A stretch of DNA of 64,000 bases from Rhizobium sp. N324 (GCF_001664485.1 NZ_CP013634.1:372001-436000), one strand, 5' to 3'; positions 17,468-26,581 are shown, numbered from the stretch's first letter. Program-made: numbers and translations. The notes: generated from the letters alone by a model not told the origin.

Positions 17468-18279
17468 GCTGCCCTCCGTCCGAAGATTTTGCCGAAAATA
17501 TTGCGCTTTTCCTCAGGGATCGCCATCGGCACCAACTCGCCGGCGAGCCGGCGGGCGGCATCGAAATAGGCCATCGCGGCCGGGCTGCGGCTTTCTGCCA
17601 GCGTGACCGGCGCGCCGATATTGGAGGCGCGCAGGACATCCATGCTTTCCGGCACGATGCCGAGCAGCGGGATGGACAGGATCTCCAGCACGTCGTCGAC
17701 CTTGAGCATGTCGCCGCGCTCGGCGCGATTGGCGTCGTAGCGGGTCAAAAGCAGATGCTTTTCCATCCGCTCGCCGCGTTCGGCCTTGGCGGTCTTGGCA
17801 TCGAGCAGGCCGATGATGCGATCGGAATCGCGCACCGACGACACTTCAGGATTGGTGACGACAACGGCGACGTCGGCATGGCGCATGGCAAGCGTTGCGC
17901 CGCGCTCGATGCCGGCGGGGCTGTCGCAGATGATCCAGTCGAAATAGCGCTTCAGGTCGTTGATGACGCGCTCGACGCCCTCGGCGGTCAGATTGTCCTT
18001 GTCGCGCGTCTGCGAGGCCGGCAACAGGAACAGCGTTTCCAGCCGCTTGTCGCGGATCAGCGCCTGGGTCAGCTTGGCGTCGCCCTGGATGACATTGATC
18101 AGGTCGTAGACGACCCGGCGCTCGGCGCCCATGACGAGGTCGAGATTGCGCAAGCCGACGTCGAAATCGACGACGACGACTTTTTCATTGCGTTGCGCCA
18201 GCGCCGCTCCCAATGCGGCGGTCGAGGTTGTCTTGCCAACCCCGCCCTTGCCTGACGTGACGACGATCACTTTCCCCAT
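17464..18279 (-). CDS. minD: Septum site-determining ATPase MinD
   Basis: The 271-residue ATPase starts at ATG 18279 ([20 protein letters not shown]), with the deviant Walker A and Lys11/Lys16. AGGAGAGACAC is a good ribosome site. Switch motifs are [11 protein letters not shown] and [12 protein letters not shown]. The C-terminal amphipathic membrane-targeting helix ([14 protein letters not shown]) is present. It recruits MinC and MinE to the membrane. A reading extended upstream to 18339 is less likely. Confidence 0.97.
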   Translation of the reverse strand: MGKVIVVTSGKGGVGKTTSTAALGAALAQRNEKVVVVDFDVGLRNLDLVMGAERRVVYDLINVIQGDAKLTQALIRDKRLETLFLLPASQTRDKDNLTAEGVERVINDLKRYFDWIICDSPAGIERGATLAMRHADVAVVVTNPEVSSVRDSDRIIGLLDAKTAKAERGERMEKHLLLTRYDANRAERGDMLKVDDVLEILSIPLLGIVPESMDVLRASNIGAPVTLAESRSPAAMAYFDAARRLAGELVPMAIPEEKRNIFGKIFGRRAA

Positions 18280-18361
18280 GTGTCTCTCCTTTGCCGTGCC
18301 GCAGTAATTCGAAGTGTTGCAGCGTCTTCCACGCGTCACTTAAAGCCGCGCGGCGCTGTCG

Positions 18362-19084
18362 TTAGGTCAGTTTCTCTGCCATGATCGCATCGTCTTCGAG
18401 CCAGAGCTGAACAGCCTGTCCGCGAAGATTGGCGGCCATGTCTTCCGCCATTTTGTAAACGCCGTCGATTGCCACCAGCTCGGCCTCGAGCTTGCGGCAA
18501 AAGATCCGCGCCGATGCATTGCCGATCGATCCCGCCATGGCGCGGCCCCGCAGCGCCCCGTAGATATGCACGGACCCGCCGGCAATGACCTCGGCGCCCG
18601 AGGCGACAGACCCGACGATGGTCACGTCGCCTTCCGGGAAGATCACCGATTGCCCGGAGCGCACCGGCTCCCTGATGACGATCGATTGCGTCGTTGCCGG
18701 ACGGATCTCGGCTGCTGCAGGTTTGACCGCCGAATCGGCAGGCTCACTGGCCTGAACCTCGATGTCGGAAGCGGAGCGACCGCCTTTCAGCGCCGGAGGC
18801 ATGCCCGAGCCGAGAATGGAAGGCCGCGCCCCCTCGATGCCCATGATGCTGACATTGCGCTTGGCAAGCTCGGCGATGAGCTCCTTCAACTGCGGCTTGT
18901 CGATTTGCAGATCGGTCAGATCGAGCACGACCGGCCGTCCCAGGAAGAAACCGGCCGAACGCGCGGCCAGATCGTCGAGCCTTGCCAACCAATCATCGAA
19001 AGGCAGGTCCGGAGACAACATGACGGCCAGGAAGGAGCGGCCCTTGATGCGGATAGAGCGAGCGTCTGTTAGCACTTTGGTCAT
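18362..19084 (-). CDS. minC: Septum site-determining inhibitor MinC
   Basis: The protein has 240 residues. The N-terminal FtsZ-inhibiting domain (about 5-105) is followed by a linker. The C-terminal beta-helix (about 130-235) is recognisable by GDVTIVGSVASGAEVIAGGS and GALRGRAMAGSIGN. It blocks FtsZ assembly near poles when held by MinD. It is first gene of minCDE, 82 bases before minD. No clear Shine-Dalgarno precedes ATG 19084. Confidence 0.95.
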   Translation of the reverse strand: MTKVLTDARSIRIKGRSFLAVMLSPDLPFDDWLARLDDLAARSAGFFLGRPVVLDLTDLQIDKPQLKELIAELAKRNVSIMGIEGARPSILGSGMPPALKGGRSASDIEVQASEPADSAVKPAAAEIRPATTQSIVIREPVRSGQSVIFPEGDVTIVGSVASGAEVIAGGSVHIYGALRGRAMAGSIGNASARIFCRKLEAELVAIDGVYKMAEDMAANLRGQAVQLWLEDDAIMAEKLT

Positions 19085-19270
19085 CTATGTGAAGAAATCG
19101 TTGACCATGTCTACCGCCGACATGGTTAACAAAAAGTTAACGCGGCGTAGATATTCCCTAACGTGATGCGGCTCGGTTGAGGACGAAAATCAAAGTAACC
19201 GCTTGAAAGTACTTATATTTCCTCTGATCCAGAGGTGGAAAGCAGATCGCCCGTCATGCCGGGAAGAGGC

Positions 19271-20275
19271 TTAACCAAGCGTGCGACGGAAATGCGCGGC
19301 AACGCGGTCGGCGGCGTCACCTACCGGGCCGCTCTGATCATAGAAGTCGAAGTGAGCGCCCTCGGCCCAATGCAACTCCTTGGGTCCGGCCAGAAGCCCG
19401 TATATTTTTCGGGCCTGGTCTGGGAAAGCCGAACCTTCGGAGTGGACCAGCAGCGTCGGCGCCGTGACTCGCGGAGCCCGGGATATGGGATCGAAATCGA
19501 TCCACGGCTCCCAAGCCATCACAGCGAATTCGTTGCGCCAGGATGGAACGCCGCCACCGCGCGTCTGATCCAGGTAATATTGGCTCGGGCTGACGCTCGC
19601 CGCCGTTTGATCGGTATTATGGTAGGCTCGAATGGTCTTGATCTCGCCGGTCTCGTCGTAGATCTGCCGTGCGAGACGGCCCTCGGCCCTCAGGCGCTCG
19701 ACGGCCTCTGGTCCTTTCTTGATCAGCGCTACCAGTTCCGGCTCGGAGAAGAAGCCCGCCACGGTCGCGACCGCGCCGACATTGGCGTCCTCGGCCGCCG
19801 TGTAGAGGACGGTGCCGCCAGACGTGCAGATTCCGAGAAGGCCTGTTCCCGACACATCTGGCCGGCTTGCCAGGTAACGCAGCGCTGCCGACAGGTCTTC
19901 GGCCTTGGCGGCGGGATCCTCGTATTGACGTTTGGCACCGCCGCTCTGGCCGTAGTTCCGGTAATCAATGGCCAGTGCCATCACCCCACGGCGCGCCATT
20001 TCGCCGGCATAGATACCGCCCATCTGCTCTTTAACGGAAGTGAAGGACCCGCCCATCGCCACAGCCGGATAGCGTTTTGCAGGATCGTGGCCGTCAGGCA
20101 GGTAGAGATGGGCGACTACATAGCTGTCGCCGCTGGCAAAGCTGACGGTCAGCGGTGTGATTTTTCCGCGATGTGCACTCAAGGTCTGAGACATGCCAGC
20201 TCCTACTGCGGAGAACAGTGCGACAGCTCCAACCGACAGGCCGAAGGTGCGGCGGGTGATCGATGAGGCAGTCAT
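19271..20275 (-). CDS. Alpha/beta hydrolase with Tat signal
   Basis: The protein has 334 residues. The N-terminus SSITRRTFGLSVGA holds twin arginines (8-9) before a hydrophobic stretch, so folded export by the Tat system is likely. The nucleophile elbow is GICTSGG with Cys150 instead of Ser, as in dienelactone-hydrolase-like proteins. The Asp region is HSEGSAFPDQA and the His is in EGAHFDFYD. Substrate unknown. It is divergent from a LysR regulator 97 bases away, which probably controls it. Confidence 0.82.
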   Translation of the reverse strand: MTASSITRRTFGLSVGAVALFSAVGAGMSQTLSAHRGKITPLTVSFASGDSYVVAHLYLPDGHDPAKRYPAVAMGGSFTSVKEQMGGIYAGEMARRGVMALAIDYRNYGQSGGAKRQYEDPAAKAEDLSAALRYLASRPDVSGTGLLGICTSGGTVLYTAAEDANVGAVATVAGFFSEPELVALIKKGPEAVERLRAEGRLARQIYDETGEIKTIRAYHNTDQTAASVSPSQYYLDQTRGGGVPSWRNEFAVMAWEPWIDFDPISRAPRVTAPTLLVHSEGSAFPDQARKIYGLLAGPKELHWAEGAHFDFYDQSGPVGDAADRVAAHFRRTLG

Positions 20276-20371
20276 CCATGTCTCCTCTCTGATAACGAGA
20301 GAAAGATGCGCTCTGATATGCTATTTGTTAATCGGGCGATTTCTTGACTGGCTTGTAAGGTAGATTTTATA

Positions 20372-21301
20372 ATGCGGGCAGACTTGCTGGACGGCATCCT
20401 GGCGTTCACCAAAGTGGCGGAGAAGCGGAGCTTCACGGCTGCCGCATTGGAACTGGGCGTCACGCCGGCTGCGATAAGCTGGACCATCAAGCAGTTGGAG
20501 GGGCGTGTCGGCGCACCGCTGCTGACTCGCACCACTCGTTCAGTCGGCCTGACCGAAGCGGGGGCGCTGTTGCTCGAACATGCGCAAGCGGGTGTCGCAC
20601 AGATCGCCGCAGGTTACGATGCAGCGCAAGCGCAGGGTGCTCGACCCGCCGGGCTGCTGCGCCTCAATCTTCCGACGGTGGCGCAATCCATCCTGGAACC
20701 GCTATTGCCCGGCTTCGCCGCCGCTTGCCCGGATATCGAGCTGGAGTTGACGATTGACGACCGCTTCGTCGACATCGTCGCGGAAGGATATGATGCCGGC
20801 ATCCGCGTCGGCGAGACGATCGCCCAGGACATGGTGGCCGTGCGCCTGACCCAACCCTCGGCGATGACCGTGGTCGGCTCCCCCGCCTACTTCTCAAAGC
20901 GCGAAAAACCCCGGCGCCCCGAGCAACTGGCGGACCACGCCTGCATCAATTTCCGGCTGGCGAGCGGCGCAATTTACCGCTGGGCCTTCGAGGAGCGGCT
21001 CGATGCCGGCGGCAAGCTGCGGGCGTTCGAGATCGCCGTAAAGGGGCCATTGATCGTCAACCGCTCAGGCCCAAGCCTGTCTGCTTCAGTTTCAGGCGTC
21101 GGCCTGGCCTATAACACCACCGATAATGTCGGGGCGCTGGTCAGGCAGGGATTGCTGGAGCCGTGCCTGGAAGACTTCATGCCGACCATGCCGGGCTTCT
21201 TCCTCTATTTCCCCAGTCAGGCGCGGGCGCTACCGAAGCTGCGAGCATTCCTGGACTTTTACGCTGGATGGAAGAAGTCGGCTCAGCTGGCTTTAGAATG
21301 A
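20372..21301 (+). CDS. LysR family transcriptional regulator
   Basis: The protein has 309 residues. The winged helix-turn-helix lies at 1-60: LLDGILAFTKVAEKRSFTAA, then LGVTPAAISWTIKQLEGRVG. The periplasmic-binding-like effector domain spans about 90-300. It resembles the LysR subgroup that regulates nearby hydrolases, SDRs and NAD(P)-dependent enzymes. The shared spacer with the divergent Tat hydrolase should hold its sites. Two decayed fragments similar to this gene lie at 22205-22294 and 26582-26681. Confidence 0.92.
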   Translation: MRADLLDGILAFTKVAEKRSFTAAALELGVTPAAISWTIKQLEGRVGAPLLTRTTRSVGLTEAGALLLEHAQAGVAQIAAGYDAAQAQGARPAGLLRLNLPTVAQSILEPLLPGFAAACPDIELELTIDDRFVDIVAEGYDAGIRVGETIAQDMVAVRLTQPSAMTVVGSPAYFSKREKPRRPEQLADHACINFRLASGAIYRWAFEERLDAGGKLRAFEIAVKGPLIVNRSGPSLSASVSGVGLAYNTTDNVGALVRQGLLEPCLEDFMPTMPGFFLYFPSQARALPKLRAFLDFYAGWKKSAQLALE

Positions 21302-21484
21302 TGGCTGGGCGGGATGTTGACGGAAATCATTGCATGAGCGGGCTTTGGCCGGCCCTTCGCTTTCCGGCTGCAAAACAACTTGTACTATAGCGTACAATTC
21401 CGCGAGTGTGTTATTATCGCTACAGCTTTTTTAGAATCCGCTGTTATATCCTCTGGTTGTAATGTCATGCCATGGGGTACAGAA

Positions 21485-22108
21485 ATGAAGTTAACTATCG
21501 CCACTACCTTACTCGCACTTGTCGCCACCACTGCTTTCGCGGCTGACGTCGTTCAGGACGTCCCGGCTGCGCCTGTTGCGGCTGCACCCGTTTTCACCTG
21601 GTCGGGTCCGTATTTCGGCATCGATGGCGGCGCCGCATGGCTCAATGGTGATTTCAGCGTCGGCGGCTTCAGCGATTCTGAGGATTTCAACGGCGGCGTC
21701 TTCGGCGGATTTGCCGGCTACAACTTCCAGTTCGACAGCATCGTTGTCGGTATCGAGGGCAACCTGGAACACAACTGGAATGAAAAGGAAGCGCTGGGTG
21801 CAGACATCGGAACCGATTGGGCCGGCGCTGTTCGTGGTCGTGTCGGTTACGCTTTCGACAAGGCGCTCATCTTCGGCGCAGCCGGCTGGACTGCCACACG
21901 CGGTTACGTAGACGTGCCGGGCTTCGACAAGGAAACGGAAACCTTCAACGGCTACACCGTCGGCGCTGGCGTCGATTTTGCCTTCACCGACAATATCTTC
22001 GTTCGTGGCGAATATCGCTTCAACGACTTCGGCAAAAAAGATATTCTGGGTGTTGATGTCGACCTCGACCAGCACGAGCTCAAGTTCGGCGTCGGCGTAA
22101 AGTTCTAA
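21485..22108 (+). CDS. Outer membrane beta-barrel protein (Omp25/RopB-like)
   Basis: The 207-residue precursor starts at ATG 21485, with signal peptide MKLTIATTLLALVATTAFAA. FTWSGPYFGIDGGAAWL is the strand-1 motif of the Omp25/Omp31 barrel family of Rhizobiales. Alternating strands end in LKFGVGVKF with a terminal Phe, the outer membrane insertion signal. The role is likely structural or adhesive. A strong terminator follows. Confidence 0.88.
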   Translation: MKLTIATTLLALVATTAFAADVVQDVPAAPVAAAPVFTWSGPYFGIDGGAAWLNGDFSVGGFSDSEDFNGGVFGGFAGYNFQFDSIVVGIEGNLEHNWNEKEALGADIGTDWAGAVRGRVGYAFDKALIFGAAGWTATRGYVDVPGFDKETETFNGYTVGAGVDFAFTDNIFVRGEYRFNDFGKKDILGVDVDLDQHELKFGVGVKF

Positions 22109-22136
22109 GAACTGTCGGCCAGATCAGCGGTATGAG

Positions 22137-22163
22137 AGCCTCGCCATGTTGGCGGGGCTTTTT
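22137..22163 (+). terminator. Rho-independent terminator after OMP gene
   Basis: AGCCTCGCC (22137-22145) pairs with GGCGGGGCT (22151-22159) around ATGTT and is followed by TTTTT. Confidence 0.85.
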
Positions 22164-22204
22164 ACGTTCCCCATTCCGTTGGGTGCAGTCGTTGGCTCCG
22201 CCCC

Positions 22205-22294
22205 AGCGTCGGCCTGGCCCAATAATGTGAGGGGCTTGTAGCGCCGGGATTGCTGGAGCCTTGCCTCGAAGAGTTTATGCCGATGATGCCGGGG
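22205..22294 (+). pseudogene. Decayed fragment of a LysR gene (C-terminal part)
   Basis: The stretch GCGTCGGCCTGGCC ... AATAATGT ... GGGATTGCTGGAGCC ... TGCCTCGAAGA ... ATGCCGGGG aligns with bases about 21098-21196 of the intact LysR gene. It has one 12-base gap, several substitutions and an in-frame stop. It is non-functional, and lies just after the OMP terminator. Confidence 0.75.
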
Positions 22295-22321
22295 CGGAGG
22301 TCTTGGGCTATCCCTGCAAAG

Positions 22322-23332
22322 TCAAAAGCCTGCCGTCTGCCGAGGTGAGACGGCCTCGGATTTTCGCCTGCGGGTTTCCCGAGGACTTTCCCCGTAAACC
22401 GACCCGTATAGTGCGGAAAAGCGGCCGGCGTGGACGAAGCCCCATTTCAGGCAGATATCCCTGATGCTCTGCACGTTCGACCGGTCCAGAAGGTCTTTTC
22501 TGGCGGCGCGTAACCTTAGAGTCCTCAGGTAACTGCCCGGTGTCGCCCCTTTGAACGTCCGGAAGCCGGTTTCCAAGGCGCGAACCGAGACGTTGGCGGA
22601 TTGAGCGATCGTCGCGATCGTGATCGGCTCGGCAATATTTGCGTGCATGAAATCGATAGCCCGGCGAATGTGCCGGGGAGCGGGTGTAAATGCTGCCTGC
22701 TCCAGACGCTGAGAGTAGCGATGCGGCACCGATCTGATCAGCAATTCGGCCAGCGCCTGGGGGAGGTTGGTCATCGCTATCGGCGACTGCAGCAAGATGC
22801 CGTCTCCGAGCATGCCGGAGATCATCGTCTCGACGAGGTTCTTGACGAGATGTCCTGCGGGAGTTGATCCATCCATGACGGGTGACAGGTCCAGCGATCC
22901 CACCAGCGGGGCTTCGAACAACTGCCCGAAGGTCCGGCGAATCTGCTCCCAATCGAGAAAGAGTTTTTGCGATCGATGCAGCGCTCCCCGCACGAGGAAG
23001 TGATCCGCCTCGTGGCTTTGGCCAAGCAGCATCTGGCCCGGCGACGCTGTTGTCGTGGTCTGCCGTCGCGTCATGCCGGAGAAACCCTCGCGCGGCATGT
23101 GAATGGTGAGCCATTCCGGCGTCTCTGCGGTGGCCGAAAGGTTCCATTCGCCATCGCATGCGAGATCGGCAACCGTCACCGCACCGTGAGACCGTGCATC
23201 CGCCGACCAACGAAAGCCCTTAGTGCTATGAACCGGCGATGCGTCGAAGTGGGCAGGTCCGAGGAATGTCTCCAACATTCCGTGGAAGTCTGCGCCGGCC
23301 CATCGTGGAGCGAGTGCGGCGTTATGGATCAT
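22322..23332 (-). CDS. AraC family transcriptional regulator
   Basis: The protein has 336 residues. The C-terminal double helix-turn-helix (about 235-325) reads ITIATIAQSANVSVRALETG and GFVHAGRFSALYGSVYGESP. The N-terminal 200 residues form a cupin-like AraC-binding-like domain. ATG 23332 is preferred over an upstream TTG because AGAGG precedes it. Target unknown; the neighbouring genes are other regulators. Confidence 0.87.
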   Translation of the reverse strand: MIHNAALAPRWAGADFHGMLETFLGPAHFDASPVHSTKGFRWSADARSHGAVTVADLACDGEWNLSATAETPEWLTIHMPREGFSGMTRRQTTTTASPGQMLLGQSHEADHFLVRGALHRSQKLFLDWEQIRRTFGQLFEAPLVGSLDLSPVMDGSTPAGHLVKNLVETMISGMLGDGILLQSPIAMTNLPQALAELLIRSVPHRYSQRLEQAAFTPAPRHIRRAIDFMHANIAEPITIATIAQSANVSVRALETGFRTFKGATPGSYLRTLRLRAARKDLLDRSNVQSIRDICLKWGFVHAGRFSALYGSVYGESPRETRRRKSEAVSPRQTAGF

Positions 23333-23419
23333 GAGGGCCTCTGAATTCGCGGGTAAGGAGCGGTGAGGCCATTCGCCTGCGCTGATCCTTTTCGGCAATG
23401 ACGGTGCAGAGCCGGGATC

Positions 23420-24007
23420 CTATTCCTCCGCTGTGTCGCCCGCGATGCGCTTGACGGCATCAGCCGCCGCTTCGAGCAGACGCTCCGACATGCCCTGATC
23501 GGTCATGATGCGAGAGATGGTGACGGCGCCCACCATGAGGGACAGGACGACCATGGCTTTGTCATAGGGTTTCGCGCCGTCCGATGCCGGGATCAATTCG
23601 TCGAGAACCTGAAGATGCGCCTCGATGCCGTTCTGGAATGGAGCCCGCACCTCTGCACTCTGGCGCGCCGCATCGGACCCAAGTGCTGCCAAGGGGCAGC
23701 CATCACCTTTTTCGCCCTGGTGCCCTGTCGACAGATACATGCCGACAACCGCTTCAAGCGGATCGGCACTTCCGGCGGCAACCCTCGACCACCTGCGAAT
23801 GGCGCTCTCCATTGCCCGCCCGGATGCCAGCGCCACAAGGTCATCCTTCGATTCGAACTGCTTGTAGAACCCGCCTTGGGTGAGTCCGGCCCCTTTCATC
23901 AGGTCCTTCAGCCCGATGCCGTCGAAGCCATGCTCCCGGAAGAGCCGGCTTGCGACATTGATCACTGTTTCACGATTGGCCTCGGCCTGAGCGCGACTGA
24001 CTCTCAT
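23420..24007 (-). CDS. TetR family transcriptional repressor
   Basis: The protein has 195 residues. The N-terminal helix-turn-helix is GIGLKDLMKGAGLTQGGFYKQF. The C-terminal ligand domain includes GMYLSTGHQGEKGDGCPLAAL, as in the TetR_C group often linked to redox or solvent stress. ATG 24007 has GGAG at good distance; a TTG 12 bases upstream is the alternative. A 28-base inverted repeat (24046-24073) just upstream is a candidate operator. Confidence 0.9.
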   Translation of the reverse strand: MRVSRAQAEANRETVINVASRLFREHGFDGIGLKDLMKGAGLTQGGFYKQFESKDDLVALASGRAMESAIRRWSRVAAGSADPLEAVVGMYLSTGHQGEKGDGCPLAALGSDAARQSAEVRAPFQNGIEAHLQVLDELIPASDGAKPYDKAMVVLSLMVGAVTISRIMTDQGMSERLLEAAADAVKRIAGDTAEE

Positions 24008-24045
24008 TGCGATCTCCAACTGGATGTCATCTGAAATCTATATCA

Positions 24046-24073
24046 CAATTAGAGTTGGTTCGCAATCTAATTG
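24046..24073. promoter_or_regulatory. Candidate TetR operator
   Basis: CAATTAGA (24046-24053) and TCTAATTG (24066-24073) form a perfect inverted repeat with a 12-base spacer, 38 bases upstream of the TetR start. Spacing fits two TetR half-sites. Confidence 0.5.
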
Positions 24074-24178
24074 AATGGCTGCGTCCATGAAGACTTACTC
24101 ACATGAACTCCGAGACACCGCTGAATGCGAGAGGCGCCTAAATCTGCGCTGCCGACCTTGATATCCCCCATAAAGTCA

Positions 24179-24198
24179 TTATCTAGTGCGCTAGATAA
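24179..24198. promoter_or_regulatory. Candidate MarR operator
   Basis: TTATCTAG-TGCG-CTAGATAA is a perfect 8-base inverted repeat about 20 bases before the MarR ATG. A further CACTAGATG half-site follows. The position suggests autorepression. Confidence 0.55.
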
Positions 24199-24217
24199 AA
24201 GCACACTAGATGAAGCC

Positions 24218-24661
24218 ATGTCAAACAACGAGATCGCATCCCGCCGGGCGGTCGGCACCCAACTTTCCTTTGCGCTCTATGGCGCGGCCAATCGGATGGC
24301 GCGCCTTCACAAGCCCTTTTTGCAGCCGCTCGGCCTGACATTTCCGCAATATCTGGTGATGCTTGAACTTTATGGCGGTACGCCCCGCGCCGTTGGAGAG
24401 TTGGGTTTGAAGCTCGACATGGACACCGGAACGATCACGCCGCTGCTGAAGCGCCTGGAATCGGCCGGCATGGTGACCCGGACGCGCGATCGTAACGACG
24501 AGCGGCGGGTGCTCATCCATCTTACCGAAGCCGGTCTATCCCTGCGTGACGAGCTTTGGGCCGTGACCGACAAGATCAAAACCGCCTGTCAGCTGACGGA
24601 CGAGGGGCTCGCCGATTTGCGCGACACGCTGCAGGCATTCGCTCGCCCCGCCCACGACTGA
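24218..24661 (+). CDS. MarR family transcriptional regulator (OhrR-like)
   Basis: The protein has 147 residues. LCFP-type sequence QLSFALYGAANRMARLHKPF leads into the winged helix (LGLKLDMDTGTITPLLKRLE and TRTRDRNDERRVLIHLTEAG). ATG 24218 follows the operator-like palindrome. The N-terminal Cys of OhrR is absent: the sequence has Ala/Leu around FALYG, so peroxide sensing by that Cys is unlikely. It probably controls itself and the NADP-binding protein downstream. Confidence 0.88.
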   Translation: MSNNEIASRRAVGTQLSFALYGAANRMARLHKPFLQPLGLTFPQYLVMLELYGGTPRAVGELGLKLDMDTGTITPLLKRLESAGMVTRTRDRNDERRVLIHLTEAGLSLRDELWAVTDKIKTACQLTDEGLADLRDTLQAFARPAHD

Positions 24662-24697
24662 GGCGGGCTTACTTCCACATCAGAGAAAGGACATCCC

Positions 24698-25444
24698 ATG
24701 AAGATCGGAATCATCGGCGCCGGAAATATCGGCGCGACGCTGGCGAGAAAACTGGCCGCAGGCGGCCATGCGGTCAAGCTTGCCAATTCGAAGGGTCCCG
24801 ACAGCATCCGCGCGCTTGCCGGCGATATCGGAGCGGCTGCCGTTTCGAAGGAAGAGGCCGTCCGGGGCGTCGACGTGGTCGTCCTTTCGATCCCGTTCGC
24901 AAACTATCGCGATCTCGCCGGGCTCTTCGATGACGTGCCTGAAGACGTCGTGGTGATCGATACGTCAAACTATTATCCGTTTCGCGACGGTGCGATCGCC
25001 GACGTCGATGGCGGCATGCCCGAAAGCGTTTGGGTGAGCGGGCAAATCGGCAGGCCCGTCGTCAAGGCTTGGAACGCCGTGCTGGCGGCGACGCTGGCGG
25101 AGAAGGGGCAGCCCGAGGGCGCGGATGGACGCATCGCCATTCCGGTTGCAGGCGATGTTCCGGAGGCGAAGGCGATTGCCATGGAGTTGGTTGAGGCCAC
25201 CGGTTTCGATGCAGTGGATGCAGGAGGGCTGGCGGCGTCCTGGCGGCAGCAGCCCGGCACCCCGGCCTATTGCACCGAGCTTGCGGCAAACGAGCTGAAA
25301 GAGGCACTGCGATCGGCCGATCGATCCCGCGCAGCCGACAATCGCGACGCGGTGATCAAGGAATTGTTCGCGGCAGGCACGAGCCCGACCCATGACGACA
25401 TGGTCGCGCGAAACCGAGCGGGGACTGCCGCTCCGAAATCCTGA
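24698..25444 (+). CDS. NADPH-dependent F420-reductase-like oxidoreductase
   Basis: The protein has 248 residues. The N-terminal Rossmann motif is MKIGIIGAGNIGATLARKLA, followed by VVVLSIPFANYRDLAGLF and VIDTSNYYPFRDG, as in the coenzyme-F420-dependent NADP oxidoreductase domain family. Rhizobia do not make F420, so a flavin- or NADPH-linked reductase is more likely. It follows the MarR gene after 36 bases with GAGAAAGG as ribosome site, so it is probably in the same operon. Confidence 0.82.
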   Translation: MKIGIIGAGNIGATLARKLAAGGHAVKLANSKGPDSIRALAGDIGAAAVSKEEAVRGVDVVVLSIPFANYRDLAGLFDDVPEDVVVIDTSNYYPFRDGAIADVDGGMPESVWVSGQIGRPVVKAWNAVLAATLAEKGQPEGADGRIAIPVAGDVPEAKAIAMELVEATGFDAVDAGGLAASWRQQPGTPAYCTELAANELKEALRSADRSRAADNRDAVIKELFAAGTSPTHDDMVARNRAGTAAPKS

Positions 25445-25467
25445 GCCTGTCGAGGCCCATGCTACTC

Positions 25468-25529
25468 CCCGCCGAAGTGTCGGCGGGCTTTCGGGTTCGG
25501 CGCCACGCCCCCGAGCGTTCGGGGGCGTG
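25468..25529 (+). terminator. Two tandem hairpins after the MarR operon
   Basis: CCCGCCGA/TCGGCGGG (25468-25487) is followed by CTTTC. CACGCCCCCGA/TCGGGGGCGTG (25504-25529) is a perfect 11-bp stem. Together they should insulate the operon from the next promoter. Confidence 0.65.
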
Positions 25530-25577
25530 ATCATCGGAAAAAATCGCCGCCGCAAAGCAAAAAGTGCTTGATTTTAT

Positions 25578-25620
25578 ATTTCGATTGACATCTATAGAGA
25601 TTATAGATGTCGATCGAAAT
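25578..25620. promoter_or_regulatory. 19-base inverted repeat over a promoter upstream of the SDR gene
   Basis: Left arm 25578-25596 and right arm 25602-25620 are inverted copies with one mismatch and a 5-base spacer GAGAT. Key bases are GACATCTATA and TATAGATGTC. TTGATT (25568-25573) and TCTATA (25591-25596), 17 bases apart, could be the promoter, so the repeat would cover the -10 and start site. The cognate regulator is unknown; the TetR and MarR proteins nearby are candidates. Confidence 0.55.
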
Positions 25621-25736
25621 CTTACGTGCTTTCGTGCCAGGTTCTAAGAAACTGTCCTTTGGCGACGGGGTGAAAAGTTCCGACCTTCTATTGAAGCACG
25701 TCATCAACCACTCGCGCCAAAAGCCAAGGAGCATGC

Positions 25737-26558
25737 ATGTCTACAAACAGAGTTGTCGTGATCACCGGAGCCTCCTCCGGAATAGGCGAGGCGTCAGCCC
25801 GCCTTCTCGCACAACACGGCTTCCAGGTTTTTGGGGGCGTACGCAACCCCAGCCGCGTTAACGCCATCCCCGGCGTGCGCTATGGAACTGTCGACGTGAC
25901 CGATGACGCTTCGGTCTCCAATTTTGTACAATGGGTTTTGTCCGAGGCAGGCAAGATCGACATCCTGGTCAACAATGCCGGCGTTTCGCTGGTCGGCCCT
26001 GTCGAGAACACGTCGACTTCCGAAGCGCAAACGGTATTCGATGCCAATGTTTTCGGCCCTTTGCGGATGATCCGCGCTGCCTTGCCCTCCATGCGCGCCG
26101 CCCGCAGCGGGCTGATCATCAATATCAGCTCGGTCCTCGGCTTCCTGCCGGCACCGTTCATGGGAATATATGCCAGCAGCAAGCATGCGCTCGAAGGATT
26201 GTCGGAATCGCTGGATCATGAGGTTCGCGAGTTCAACGTGCGCGTCGTGCTGGTTGAGCCGACCTTCACCAACACCAAGCTCGATGTAAACGCGGCACAG
26301 ACCGAGGCGCCCTTGGGAGCCTACGCAGCGCAGGCTGACGCGACCATCAAGGCGGTACAGGCCCAGATCAAAACCGCGCCATCGCCTGTAAAAGTCGCGG
26401 AGAAGATATTGGCGGCAATCAACGGCCCATACAAAATGCGTCAACCGGCCGGCGGCCAGGCGACGCTTCTAAGCCGGCTGCGCAGGTTTATGCCGGCGAG
26501 CGCGGTCGACAGCAGCCTGCGCAAGACGTTCGGCTTCGGAAAGCGTCCTGCGTCCTAA
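25737..26558 (+). CDS. Short-chain dehydrogenase/reductase
   Basis: The protein has 273 residues. Cofactor site VVVITGASSGIGEASARLLA, NNAG (DILVNNAGVSLVG), Ser in INISSVLGF, and YASSKHALEG with catalytic Tyr and Lys. It is a classical SDR resembling the group of lipid or steroid-type oxidoreductases. Substrate unknown. The 116 bases between the palindromic operator and ATG are an untranslated leader. Confidence 0.9.
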   Translation: MSTNRVVVITGASSGIGEASARLLAQHGFQVFGGVRNPSRVNAIPGVRYGTVDVTDDASVSNFVQWVLSEAGKIDILVNNAGVSLVGPVENTSTSEAQTVFDANVFGPLRMIRAALPSMRAARSGLIINISSVLGFLPAPFMGIYASSKHALEGLSESLDHEVREFNVRVVLVEPTFTNTKLDVNAAQTEAPLGAYAAQADATIKAVQAQIKTAPSPVKVAEKILAAINGPYKMRQPAGGQATLLSRLRRFMPASAVDSSLRKTFGFGKRPAS

Positions 26559-26581
26559 GTCTTGCCCAAACTTGCGGATGT

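Noticed and set aside
20344..20372. TTGACT/TTATAA promoter for the LysR gene
   Set aside because: The -10 would touch the start codon, placing transcription start inside the gene.
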